From the NCBI GenBank assembly GCA_035543455.1, contig DATKKE010000058.1, forward strand, positions 1-64,000: a DNA stretch of 64,000 bases, read 5' to 3'. Both the position numbers and the translations under genes were made by a program. Source of the DNA: CAIKOD01 sp035543455 (GTDB lineage Archaea; Halobacteriota; Methanomicrobia; Methanomicrobiales; Methanospirillaceae). The notes beneath the pieces were generated by a model. It was not told where the DNA came from. It worked only from the letters and a program-made list of their open reading frames with translations, and searched no databases. This document shows positions 34,440 to 42,940 of the stretch, in pieces (the stretch's first letter is position 1; each line of letters starts with the position of its first letter).

Positions 34440-35948
34440 ATGAAAAAGTCCATCGACCTGATCAATGAACGGATCCGGGATGGCAATGCAAGGGTAGTTA
34501 CTGCCGAACAGATGCCCGGCATTGTTGCGGAACTCGGGGAAGAGGCAGCACTCCGTGAGGTGGATGTCGTTACCACCGGGACGTTCGGGGCGATGTGCTC
34601 ATCAGGGGCATTTTTTAACTTCGGTCACGCGGAACCTCCTATCCGCATGGAGCGTATCTGGCTGAACGATGTCGAGGCATATGGTGGGCTTGCAGCGGTA
34701 GACACCTATGTCGGTGCTACCCAGCAGTCCACGACCCGGGAGGACCAGTATGGCGGCGCCCATGTCATTGAGGATTTTATCGCCGGGAAATCGGTAGAAC
34801 TCAGGGCGATGTCCCGCGGGACCGACTGCTACCCCAGGCGGACCATAACCACCGATCTCCTGCTCGAAAACTTAAACCAGGCGATCATGTGTAACCCGAG
34901 AAATGCGTACCAGCGGTATAATGCAGCGACCAATACCACCGACCGTACCCTTCATACCTATATGGGCATGCTGTTGCCGAATACCGGTAACGTGACGTTT
35001 TCTGGGGCTGGTGCGCTAAACCCGATTTCAAATGACCCGGGTTTTCGTGTTATCGGAGGCGGCGTTCCCCTGTTCCTCGGGGGTGCGCAGGGGATGGTGA
35101 TTGGCGAAGGGACACAGCACTCTCCGGCCGGAGGGTTCGGGACGCTGATGGTCACCGGCGACATGAAACAGATGTCGACGGATTATGTGAGGGCGGCCAC
35201 GATGCACGGTTACGGAGTCACCCTCTACATGGGGGTGGGCATACCGATACCGGTTATCGATACCGGGGTGGTCAGGAGCACGGCCGTCCGCGATGAAGAT
35301 ATCACCATCGATATTCTTGATTATGGTGTGCCCAGCCGCAACAGGCCGGCTATCCGGAAAGTCACGTACGCAGAGCTCCGGAGCGGTGCGGTGGAGATCG
35401 GCGGCGAAGAAGTGCGGACATCCTCGCTTTCAAGTTACCGGAAGGCGAGGGAAATTGCCGTTACCTTACAACACTGGGTAGAAGAGGGAAAAATGGAATT
35501 ATTCCTGCCTACAAGGAAAATTAATTCCGGGACACAGGTGAAGCCGATGCATGAGAGTGTCCGCGGGCCGCGTGTGCTCGATATTATGGATCACCAGGTC
35601 TTTTCAGTCGGGGATGGCGAGGAGATCAGGACCGCTGCAAAGATCCTCCTTAAAGGGGAGACAAACCACCTGGCGGTTGTCAACCTGGATGGGGTACTGG
35701 TCGGGATCGTTACTACCTATGATATTTCAAAGGCAGTCGCAAACCCTGGTAAAGCAGTGTTCGTCAAGGATATTATGAGGAAGAAAGTTGTCACCACAAC
35801 CCCGGATGAAGCGGTCGATATCGCTGTCCAGAAACTGGAACGCCATAATATCAGTGCCCTGCCTGTTGTTGACCCGGGGATGCATGTAGTTGCCATGCTT
35901 ACTGCGACCGATCTGGGAAAACTCTTCGGCGGAAGGTGGCTGAAATGA
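34440..35948 (+). CDS. COG1900 homocysteine biosynthesis protein with CBS pair
   Basis: Homologue of Methanosarcina MA1821, which with its ferredoxin partner makes homocysteine from aspartate semialdehyde and sulfide. 502 residues. The DUF39 domain fills about residues 1-370, with VVTTGTFGAMCSSGAFFNFG (a conserved cysteine) and AMSRGTDCYPRRTI (a second). Residues ~380-500 are two CBS motifs (VLDIMDHQVFSV and VKDIMRKKVVTT), likely binding an adenosyl ligand for control. Its stop overlaps the next gene's start. Confidence 0.92.
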   Translation: MKKSIDLINERIRDGNARVVTAEQMPGIVAELGEEAALREVDVVTTGTFGAMCSSGAFFNFGHAEPPIRMERIWLNDVEAYGGLAAVDTYVGATQQSTTREDQYGGAHVIEDFIAGKSVELRAMSRGTDCYPRRTITTDLLLENLNQAIMCNPRNAYQRYNAATNTTDRTLHTYMGMLLPNTGNVTFSGAGALNPISNDPGFRVIGGGVPLFLGGAQGMVIGEGTQHSPAGGFGTLMVTGDMKQMSTDYVRAATMHGYGVTLYMGVGIPIPVIDTGVVRSTAVRDEDITIDILDYGVPSRNRPAIRKVTYAELRSGAVEIGGEEVRTSSLSSYRKAREIAVTLQHWVEEGKMELFLPTRKINSGTQVKPMHESVRGPRVLDIMDHQVFSVGDGEEIRTAAKILLKGETNHLAVVNLDGVLVGIVTTYDISKAVANPGKAVFVKDIMRKKVVTTTPDEAVDIAVQKLERHNISALPVVDPGMHVVAMLTATDLGKLFGGRWLK

Positions 35949-36340
35949 AACTCCTCGTCACCTTCTCAAGGAAGACCGGCAGGAAGCCGATTATTGCCCA
36001 GGTCGTCAAGGATACTGGAGTGCTGATCAATGTCGAGCGGGCTGTCATCGACTCGTCCGAAGGGGAGGCTTTGATCGATATACCCGATGATTCCTGCCAG
36101 TTGATCAGGGAAAAACTGGCAGATCTCGGGGCAAGCGTGCGGATGCTTGACCGGGGGATTACCCTCGACGAACGTGAATGCGTGGACTGCGGAGCCTGTG
36201 TCAGTGTCTGCCCCCAGGACGTGTTTTACCTGGATAGTGACTGGAAAATTTCCATTAACGAAGGTCGTTGCGTTCTTTGCGGACGTTGTATCCCGGCTTG
36301 TCCCCACAACGCCCTCTCACAACAGGAAGAAAATTCCTGA
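35945..36340 (+). CDS. NIL domain protein with two 4Fe-4S clusters
   Basis: Homologue of MA1822, the electron partner of the COG1900 protein in sulfur transfer. About 131 residues from the ATG that overlaps the upstream stop (ATGA) and follows GGTGG. An N-terminal NIL domain (about 1-75, starting KLLVTFSRKTGRKPIIAQVV) is followed by two ferredoxin motifs, CVDCGACVSVCP and CVLCGRCIPACP. It ends four bases from a converging gene. Confidence 0.93.
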   Translation: MKLLVTFSRKTGRKPIIAQVVKDTGVLINVERAVIDSSEGEALIDIPDDSCQLIREKLADLGASVRMLDRGITLDERECVDCGACVSVCPQDVFYLDSDWKISINEGRCVLCGRCIPACPHNALSQQEENS

Positions 36341-36344
36341 ACCT

Positions 36345-37691
36345 TTATTTCTGATCTTTCACCGTTACCGGAGGCGCCAGGGGAAGCATGTCGATCCTGT
36401 CACATTCCCTGCCGCCCAGGATATACCCATGGATGGTCTTTAAGGAAACCGGACGATAACCTGTCATTTCGGTGCTCACGTTCACCCGCCGGTGAATAAA
36501 ATCAATGAACGGGTATTCCCCTATATTGTTGTTATGGGCATGACCGTGAATGGTCCAGCCCTGAAAGTCCGTTGGTACCTGGGCAGGATCGTGGATAAAC
36601 AGGAAATCCAGACCGCCAAAACTTTTTTCCAGGAAAGAAACAGATTCCGGGAGGTCTTCGTCGTGGTTCCCCCGGATGAGGGAGATCCTTCCCTCTAACT
36701 TCCTGAGATACTCCCCCGCAGGCGCAGCGGCCGGACCATACCTGAGGTCGCCGAGAAACAGTATCTCATCGTCCCCATGGACAACCTTGTTCCAGTTGTT
36801 TATGAGAACTTCATCCATTTCATCAGCAGATGAAAACGGCCTTCGGCAATATTTTATAATATTTAGATGGCCCAGATGGAGATCGGACGTAACAAAAGGA
36901 GGCGTTCCAGCTGGATTCTGTTGGCCGACCAGTTCAATACCCGAAAGACGGCGATATTGTTTCAGCGAGACTGCCATCCTCCCGGGATGATATGCAAGGG
37001 CACGGGGAAGCCATATTCCGGATGGCATATCAAATTCTCCCCGGACAGAACCATTCTCAATGAGAGCGACCCGAAATACGGTCAGGGGGGCGTATTCGGG
37101 AAGGAGGACGCAGGTATCCCCGTTCTCCGGTCCACCCGGCCCGACGGCACCAGCAGATCCATCTTCATGTTTTGCCTCGATTGCCTCCCGAATAGTCTCA
37201 CAAACCGATTCCGCGTCTGTGACTCTCATATCATAGGAATGACTGATGTGAAACCGTCGTCGCAGCGGATCGCGATCGATCCAGCTAAGGCTCTCGGTCA
37301 GGGGGGCAAGTGAGTGCCAGAGAATGTCGTAGAATTCCCTGAATGCAGGTGAAGTATCGATATCATGGGCAATTGCCAGGCCTTTCCGCCCCCGCATCAA
37401 TAACCATCCGGATAATTTCAGCACAAATCCGGGGGACCGTTTGCAGGCTGATTCGATTGCATTACAAAGCGCGTCCGGTTGAAGACCGCTCTTTTTGAAA
37501 AACGGTCCGTATAAGGTAATGTGCTGGAACGGCGGGAAGTTGTAGATATCGTTGACAAGATGACGGATGAAATCTGTTTTTTTCAATAGCTTCCAGTCGT
37601 TCACCCTGATCATGAGGAAGTACTTGCTACTCTCCCGTTGTCCTCCTCTATGCCACGAACTCAGGTGGCGCGACCTGTGGGTCTTTATCAT
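36345..37691 (-). CDS. 2H phosphoesterase fused to metallophosphoesterase
   Basis: 448 residues with two hydrolase domains. Residues ~20-160 look like a 2H phosphoesterase (RNA ligase/CPDase superfamily), with two H-x-T/S motifs: His57 in FQHITLYGPF and His148 in RFHISHSYDM. Residues ~265-448 are a calcineurin-type phosphoesterase: TSDLHLGH (Asp270, His272), FLGDL, RGNHDED and IHGHAHNN. Both domains act on phosphodiesters, so an RNA- or cyclic-nucleotide-end repair role is plausible, but the substrate is unknown. The start is uncertain: a TATA-like palindrome lies only a few bases upstream. Confidence 0.85.
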   Translation of the reverse strand: MIKTHRSRHLSSWHRGGQRESSKYFLMIRVNDWKLLKKTDFIRHLVNDIYNFPPFQHITLYGPFFKKSGLQPDALCNAIESACKRSPGFVLKLSGWLLMRGRKGLAIAHDIDTSPAFREFYDILWHSLAPLTESLSWIDRDPLRRRFHISHSYDMRVTDAESVCETIREAIEAKHEDGSAGAVGPGGPENGDTCVLLPEYAPLTVFRVALIENGSVRGEFDMPSGIWLPRALAYHPGRMAVSLKQYRRLSGIELVGQQNPAGTPPFVTSDLHLGHLNIIKYCRRPFSSADEMDEVLINNWNKVVHGDDEILFLGDLRYGPAAAPAGEYLRKLEGRISLIRGNHDEDLPESVSFLEKSFGGLDFLFIHDPAQVPTDFQGWTIHGHAHNNNIGEYPFIDFIHRRVNVSTEMTGYRPVSLKTIHGYILGGRECDRIDMLPLAPPVTVKDQK

Positions 37692-37816
37692 CTCTTTTTA
37701 AAGACGTTCATCTTCCTGATATATACACTCAGTTAATCCGGTATGGAGTAGCCGGTTCGGGTATTACCTCCAGCCCGAACATCCTGCGCATATTTTAGCG
37801 TGGGAGTTGTAACAGA

Positions 37817-38554
37817 ATGTTGGATATCCGGGCCCCTGTCATGATCAGACACCATTTTGAGATGAGGGAAACGATCGCCACCGTTATCGCGGAGGAACAG
37901 GCTTTTATTGACGATGCATGCAGTGCCATGATCCAGGCCCGCCAGGAGCTTGAACGATACATCTTCCGCGATCCGTTTTTCCGGACCACATTTGAACCCT
38001 ATACTCCGGACTCCTCTGACCTGACGATTACCCGGATGGCGAAAGCAGCCGCCAGGGCCGGTGTCGGGCCCATGGCTGCCGTTGCAGGGACTATTGCATG
38101 GGCAGGTGTCGAAGCGATGGTAAAATCCGGTGCCCATTTTGGTATTATTGATAACGGGGGGGATATCGCGCTGATATCCGACCGGGAAGTCCTGATAGGA
38201 ATCCATGCCGGGACGTCGCCGTTAAGCGACAGATTTGCGTTCATTATCCCCCCAAAAAAAGGGATATACGGCATCTGTACTTCGTCAGCTACGGTCGGAG
38301 CGTCGATCTCGCTCGGGATCGCTGATGCCGTGACGGTTCTCTCCCGGGATGTGGCACTGTCGGATGCCTGGGCCACTGCGGTCTGTAACGAGATCAGGCC
38401 AGGGAACACTTCAGTATTCAGTCGTCTGGATCCAGGAGAAGTGGATGGGGTTTGTGCAATTATAGGTACCTGGACCGGAACCTGGGGAACGATTCCTCAT
38501 GTCGTCCCTGCGAAGGTCACAAAAGAGCGTATTACCGCCGGCTTCGGGTTCTGA
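37817..38554 (+). CDS. UPF0280 (COG2122) ApbE-like protein
   Basis: 245 residues; typical UPF0280 blocks are MAAVAGTIAWAGVEAMVKSG, GIIDNGGDIALIS and GICTSSATVGASISLG. The family is structurally related to ApbE flavin transferases, and a methanogen member has been linked genetically to growth at low sulfide together with COG1900 and NIL-ferredoxin proteins (from memory of the Methanosarcina literature). The location 1.5 kb from both partners here supports that link. A TATA-like GATATATA lies about 90 bases upstream. Confidence 0.88.
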   Translation: MLDIRAPVMIRHHFEMRETIATVIAEEQAFIDDACSAMIQARQELERYIFRDPFFRTTFEPYTPDSSDLTITRMAKAAARAGVGPMAAVAGTIAWAGVEAMVKSGAHFGIIDNGGDIALISDREVLIGIHAGTSPLSDRFAFIIPPKKGIYGICTSSATVGASISLGIADAVTVLSRDVALSDAWATAVCNEIRPGNTSVFSRLDPGEVDGVCAIIGTWTGTWGTIPHVVPAKVTKERITAGFGF

Positions 38555-38598
38555 AAATGAGCTCGTCCATAACCAGGATCCGTGAAGTCCGGACCTTA

Positions 38599-39009
38599 TC
38601 AGAGGCTCTCGTCAATAAACTGCATTGCGTCCCGGTATGCCGTTTTTCCCCGGTAATTTGCCAGGACCTGTCCTTCATCCCTGACGGTGATAACCGGTTC
38701 ATCAGGGTCCATTGAGAAGATCACTTCAAGATAATCCACTTCAAGAATTGCCATCCCGTGCACGAGCAATGACGCGGGCGCGAGTATCATCCGTTCTTTT
38801 CCGAGGTCTCCGGGCGATTCCCGGAAAAAATAATAAAACACCTGGTATGCATTCAGGAGGTCGGACACGAACAGTTCATGGCGCAGGTCCGTGCTGACAG
38901 TATCGAGGTGAGATGCAAGGCGTTCCTCATCGTCACCACTCGCTTTGAACAGGGAGTCGGCCAGCTTCGCGAGTTCCCGGTATGGTGTCCCCTGGGAAAC
39001 GGCAGTCAT
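38599..39009 (-). CDS. Conserved-looking hypothetical protein (136 residues)
   Basis: A helical, acidic protein: YRELAKLADSLFKASGDDEE, then HLDTVSTDLRHELFVSDLLN and AYQVFYYFFRESPGD, ending with a small strand-rich part (EVIFSMDPDEPVITVRDEG). No family is recognised. It is divergent from the next operon, and the two ATGs share the same CATG tetranucleotide, so at least one may start further in. It converges with the UPF0280 gene. Confidence 0.6.
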   Translation of the reverse strand: MTAVSQGTPYRELAKLADSLFKASGDDEERLASHLDTVSTDLRHELFVSDLLNAYQVFYYFFRESPGDLGKERMILAPASLLVHGMAILEVDYLEVIFSMDPDEPVITVRDEGQVLANYRGKTAYRDAMQFIDESL

Positions 39010-39373
39010 GAAATATCATAGGACAGGCTTTGTGAAAAATGTCGTGGTGACCATTCCGGAAAGGTATAATGTTCCAAAGGTGCTATATGTGCCCGTGAAA
39101 CCAGAAGACCTCGACTGGATCGTGTACCACCTTATCCTCGCGGGAAAGGTGTCAGACACGGGCACTATCGTGCAGGAGACCGGGTGCACACCTGAAGAGG
39201 CCGCAGGAACCGTCCGGCGTCTTGTCTCTTATTTCCTTATCGATAGTACCGGGGGCCGGTTCTCTGCACGTTCCGTGCCTGAGATGCTCCTCCTCTGCCA
39301 GTGCCGGTATGCCGATGACTCACCGGTTATCATCGAAGACGGGGTCGTGAAACCGAAAAAACAGGGGGAATAG
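39008..39373 (+). CDS. Small protein with possible winged-helix core, first gene of trm56-tfe operon
   Basis: About 121 residues. Residues ~30-85 (EDLDWIVYHLILAGKVSDTG, then TGCTPEEAAGTVRRLVSY) resemble a winged helix; the tail carries CQCRYADDSP. I do not recognise a family. It ends one base before trm56, so it belongs to that operon, which also holds an ATP-grasp protein, transcription factor E and an HD protein. A DNA- or RNA-binding role is a guess. Confidence 0.65.
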   Translation: MKYHRTGFVKNVVVTIPERYNVPKVLYVPVKPEDLDWIVYHLILAGKVSDTGTIVQETGCTPEEAAGTVRRLVSYFLIDSTGGRFSARSVPEMLLLCQCRYADDSPVIIEDGVVKPKKQGE

Positions 39374-39374
39374 G

Positions 39375-39896
39375 ATGGAGATCGTCGTTCTGCGGCTTGG
39401 GCACCGTCCCGAACGTGACCAGAGGGTCACAACCCATGTCGGTCTTCTTTCCCGTGCACTGGGAGCCCGCGGCATGTACCTTGCCGGGGAGGACAAGGGA
39501 ATCGTCCGGAGCATCGAACGCGTCGTTGAACAATGGGGCGGGGACTTTTTCATCGAGGACAAGGTGAAATGGCGCCGCTGCATTGAAGACTGGAAACGTT
39601 CCGGCGGTATTGTGGTCCATCTTACCATGTACGGTCTGCCTATCCGGGAGTACGAAGGCGAGATTAAAACCCATGAGAAAATCCTCGTCGTGGTCGGGGC
39701 TGAAAAAGTTCCCGGCGAGGTGTATGGGATCTCGGATTACAATATTTCCGTTACCGGACAGCCCCATTCAGAAATTGCGAGCCTTTCGGTATTTCTTGAC
39801 CGTATTTTCAACGGTGAGGAGCTCGACCTGGAATTCCCGGATGCTAAGATAAGAGTCGTCCCATGCAGGCAGGGGAAAAAGACAGAAGCGAAATGA
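39375..39896 (+). CDS. trm56: tRNA (cytidine(56)-2'-O)-methyltransferase
   Basis: Methylates the ribose of C56 in the T-loop of archaeal tRNAs with S-adenosylmethionine. 173 residues, a SPOUT-fold enzyme: VVLRLGHRPERDQRVTTHV at the N-terminus, then VVHLTMYGLPI and the knot region VVVGAEKVPGEVYGISDYN followed by VTGQPHSEIASLSVFLDRI. All match the aTrm56 family and the length is normal. Its stop overlaps the ATP-grasp start (ATGA). Confidence 0.95.
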   Translation: MEIVVLRLGHRPERDQRVTTHVGLLSRALGARGMYLAGEDKGIVRSIERVVEQWGGDFFIEDKVKWRRCIEDWKRSGGIVVHLTMYGLPIREYEGEIKTHEKILVVVGAEKVPGEVYGISDYNISVTGQPHSEIASLSVFLDRIFNGEELDLEFPDAKIRVVPCRQGKKTEAK

Positions 39897-40975
39897 AGAG
39901 ACGTGTCCTGGTTGCCGGCTTCGCAACCCGGCATGTGGCTCAGTCGGCACACGATGCAGGCTACGAGGTCTGTTGTGTTGACCATTTCTGTGACCAGGAT
40001 CTCGTTGCCGTCACCGATGACTGCCGGATTTTTTCAGATCTCGGGACGCTGCCTGCAACAATAATGGAGATGGCCGCATGCTACAGGTTCGACCTTTTTG
40101 TCCCCACGTCGGGAGCAGAATTAATACACGTACCAATTCCAAGATATGCACCGTCCCCGGAAACCGCGGCGCCATTTATGGACAAAAGACAGACTGCCCG
40201 GTCTCTCTCCCGTCTCGGGGTCCCTGTTCCCGCAACACTCCCCGAAGGGACATTTCCCGCGATGCTTAAACCGGCGGTCGGATCGGGGGGCTGGCGAAAT
40301 TCCGTTGTCCGTACGAGGGACGAATGGATCGCCTGGAAGGAGACAATGGGAGATCCGCCTGCGATCTGGCAGGAGGTTGTCCAGGGCATCCCGGCGAGTG
40401 TCTGCTGTGTGAGTAACGGCATCGATGCGAGAGCGGTATCAGTAAACGAACAGATCCTGAGAGATGACGAGGAAGCCCGGTTTGGATTTTCAGGGTCGGT
40501 TACCCCGTTTATTCATCCTCTTGCCGGTGAAATGGTGAGAATCGCCGAGAAGATCGCATCCGAATCCGGATGTATCGGAACCCTGGGTGTGGATTTCGTC
40601 GTAGGAGAAAGGCCATATGTCATTGAAGTGAACCCGAGGTTCCAGGGGACTGTGGACACGGTGGAGATGGCGACGGGCGTAAACCTGTTCTCTCTCCATG
40701 TGATGGCATGCGAGGGGCGCCTGCCGGATAGTGATATCCAGCCCCGTCACTTTGCGGCCCGGAAAATCCTGTTCGCCGATGAGGATATGGTCATTGAAAA
40801 AGATTTGTTGCAATATTCTTCATTCATTTCTGATATCCCCTGGCCGGGGTCATCGTTCGGGAAAGGAGCCGCGGTCGTAAGCGTCTATGGATCGGGGCCC
40901 GATCGGATGACAGCTTTATCGGCGCTGGATAAACATATTAGCACCATTGCACAATATATAAAGGGGTCGTCGTGA
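39893..40975 (+). CDS. ATP-grasp superfamily carboxylate-amine ligase-like protein
   Basis: About 360 residues from the ATG overlapping the trm56 stop. The N-terminal part (RVLVAGFATRHVAQSAHDAG) is a Rossmann-like pre-domain; LKPAVGSGGWRNSV is the ATP-binding glycine loop; TLGVDFVVGERPYVIEVNPR carries the magnesium-binding Glu/Asn. It belongs to the COG2232 type of predicted ATP-dependent ligases, whose substrate is unknown. Being bound in one operon with trm56 and tfe hints at a conserved but unexplained link. Confidence 0.87.
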   Translation: MKRRVLVAGFATRHVAQSAHDAGYEVCCVDHFCDQDLVAVTDDCRIFSDLGTLPATIMEMAACYRFDLFVPTSGAELIHVPIPRYAPSPETAAPFMDKRQTARSLSRLGVPVPATLPEGTFPAMLKPAVGSGGWRNSVVRTRDEWIAWKETMGDPPAIWQEVVQGIPASVCCVSNGIDARAVSVNEQILRDDEEARFGFSGSVTPFIHPLAGEMVRIAEKIASESGCIGTLGVDFVVGERPYVIEVNPRFQGTVDTVEMATGVNLFSLHVMACEGRLPDSDIQPRHFAARKILFADEDMVIEKDLLQYSSFISDIPWPGSSFGKGAAVVSVYGSGPDRMTALSALDKHISTIAQYIKGSS

Positions 40976-41487
40976 TGGAAGAATTATTGAATAACCAGGC
41001 AATCAGGGCCTATATCCTGCGGCTTATCGGTGAAGAAGGGCTGGCACTCCTCGAGAAATATCCACAAGACGGGGAATACAGTGACGAAGAGCTCGCTGCA
41101 AAAACGGGTATCAACCTGAATTCTGTCCGTCATACACTTTATACACTCTACGAAAAACGGCTTGCAGAATACCGCCGGATAAAAAATAACGAGACCGGAT
41201 GGCTGACGTACCTCTGGCAGCTACGCCTTGATACCATTTACGATGCGATTAAAGAGGACCTCGAACGGGTGCTGGAAAAACTTGAGGCCAGGGAACGTTT
41301 TGAGGAAGAAAACGATTTTTACATCTGTAAACAGTGCGGGATTATCTGCACGTTCAACCAGGCAATGGATTTCAATTTCATCTGCCAGGACTGCAACCAG
41401 CAGATGGACCATTTTGATAACGAGATACTGCTCAGGGCACTAAAACGCCGGATTGATACGATCAGGCAGACTCTCGGGTATGCGTGA
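40975..41487 (+). CDS. tfe: Transcription initiation factor TFE, alpha subunit
   Basis: Helps TBP/TFB and RNA polymerase open the promoter. 170 residues: an N-terminal winged helix (about 1-90, with YSDEELAAKTGINLNSVRHT), a coiled linker (EDLERVLEKLEARERFEEEN), then a zinc ribbon CKQCG ... CQDCNQQM near 120-145. Typical archaeal TFE-alpha length. The ATG overlaps the preceding stop (TGATG), so expression is tied to the upstream genes. Confidence 0.96.
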   Translation: MEELLNNQAIRAYILRLIGEEGLALLEKYPQDGEYSDEELAAKTGINLNSVRHTLYTLYEKRLAEYRRIKNNETGWLTYLWQLRLDTIYDAIKEDLERVLEKLEARERFEEENDFYICKQCGIICTFNQAMDFNFICQDCNQQMDHFDNEILLRALKRRIDTIRQTLGYA

Positions 41488-41977
41488 ACCTGGCGGTGCA
41501 TACCGGGATCTCCTTACCGCTGCAGGATGCGGCAGGAAGGTCATCGTCCACTGCACAACTGTCTCTGCGGTTGCCATGCGGTATGTCAACCCCGTGTCCG
41601 GTGCCGATCATGATGTTGTCCTTGCGGGATCGATGCTCCACGATATCGGGCGTTCAAAGACCCACGGAATCGGCCATGCCCAGGCGGGGGCGGAAATTTG
41701 CAGGAATCTCGGACTGCCCGAAGAAGTGGCGAGGATTGTGGAACGTCATACCGGGGCGGGACTGACTGCCGACGAATGCAGCCTGCTTGGACTGCTGCCC
41801 ATAGATTGCCTACCGGAAACCCTCGAGGAAAAGATCGTGGCGAACGCGGACAACCTCGTCGGAGGCGGGCACGAAATATCGATCGAAAAGGACCTGATGG
41901 AGGCTTTCGCCCTGAAAAGAAAGATCAGGAGACGGATATACCGTCTCTGGCTCGAGATGGAACTGTTCAGGCGCTGA
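41480..41977 (+). CDS. HD-domain hydrolase, TIGR00295 type
   Basis: 165 residues from the ATG just inside the tfe end. Metal-binding residues of the HD superfamily are present: VIVHCTTVSAVAMRYV (first His), SMLHDIGRSKTHGIGHAQ (HD plus His) and IVERHTGAGLT, with a late Asp in VANADNLV. Such proteins are usually metal-dependent phosphohydrolases of nucleotides or phosphorylated substrates. Last gene of the trm56-tfe operon; substrate unknown. Confidence 0.88.
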   Translation: MREPGGAYRDLLTAAGCGRKVIVHCTTVSAVAMRYVNPVSGADHDVVLAGSMLHDIGRSKTHGIGHAQAGAEICRNLGLPEEVARIVERHTGAGLTADECSLLGLLPIDCLPETLEEKIVANADNLVGGGHEISIEKDLMEAFALKRKIRRRIYRLWLEMELFRR

Positions 41978-42031
41978 TTTTCACCAGGCCGGGGGTGGAT
42001 ATAAAAACCTTACGAAACGTTTCGGAATTGC

Positions 42032-42883
42032 CTATTTTCTCGAGAACGTCGTTTTCAGGTCAAGAACTGTCGATCGGTCCCGGTAATATCTGAATACACC
42101 TTCACCCCACGCAATAGCCTGGGGATCATAGCTCGAGAGATCTGTTGAGCTATCGTAGATCGGATTGTCATTTCTGTATAGTCCCAGCGAAAGTTGCTTG
42201 TCGGTGACAGTAACACCAATCTTGAGTTCCCCTTTTATTACATATACTTTGAAATTCTCAAAATTGGCAATCTGCGCGACCTGAGTGAAATAGGGTTCCC
42301 GGCAAAGCATTGCCGCGACGTCATCGTTTACCACGAGTTCGACCGGGACTCCCTCAAATATCCGCAGAGCAACGTTTTCGGCGACTCCGGGACTCATAAT
42401 TGATGAGATGCCATGAATATACGTTCCTTCCCTGACGATTTTGAGGAAGTGGGAGTAAACATGCAGGACTTCGACCTGTGTGTCCAGCTCCACTTCAGAA
42501 TCCTGGAGTTCTCCGACTCTTGCAAGGAATTCCATCGGGATTCCTGAAAGATCGTGGGTCGTCCAAAATACATGGTGCCTATCGATTCCTGCCATGAGAT
42601 TCACGAAACCGGCCACGCTATCAGCCACAATTTTTCCAAGCGGGGTAAGGACATATTCATAATTTTTTGACTGGAGAAGCATCTGTTTTTCAAGACTCCT
42701 GATTTTGGGAATCAGTGCCTGTGACGTACTGCCCGTGATTTCACGGAGTCTGGACAGGGACGGATGCTCCGTCAGAAGAGTGAGCAAAATCTGAATCTTC
42801 AGACGGGAACTATAGATAGAGTGAATTAATTTCTGATGCTCCTCATATGCCTCCAGGGATGTAAACGCCATACTAAATGACAT
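42032..42883 (-). CDS. Winged-helix regulator with FilR1 (DUF1724) sensor domain
   Basis: 283 residues. Residues ~20-90 form a winged helix (RLKIQILLTLLTEHPSLSRL, then STSQALIPKIRSLEKQMLL). The C-terminal part has the FilR1/DUF1724 pattern, with FWTTHDLSGIPMEFLARVG, YSHFLKIVREGTYIHGISSI and YVIKGELKIGVTVTDKQLSL. FilR1 is a two-domain regulator first studied in Methanothrix and linked to methanogenesis control and quorum signals; the ligand here is unknown. Confidence 0.88.
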   Translation of the reverse strand: MSFSMAFTSLEAYEEHQKLIHSIYSSRLKIQILLTLLTEHPSLSRLREITGSTSQALIPKIRSLEKQMLLQSKNYEYVLTPLGKIVADSVAGFVNLMAGIDRHHVFWTTHDLSGIPMEFLARVGELQDSEVELDTQVEVLHVYSHFLKIVREGTYIHGISSIMSPGVAENVALRIFEGVPVELVVNDDVAAMLCREPYFTQVAQIANFENFKVYVIKGELKIGVTVTDKQLSLGLYRNDNPIYDSSTDLSSYDPQAIAWGEGVFRYYRDRSTVLDLKTTFSRK

Positions 42884-42940
42884 TAATAGGTTTGCAGGTG
42901 TAAAATGCTATTGCTTTTTTAAAACGAAAGAGGATGATTA

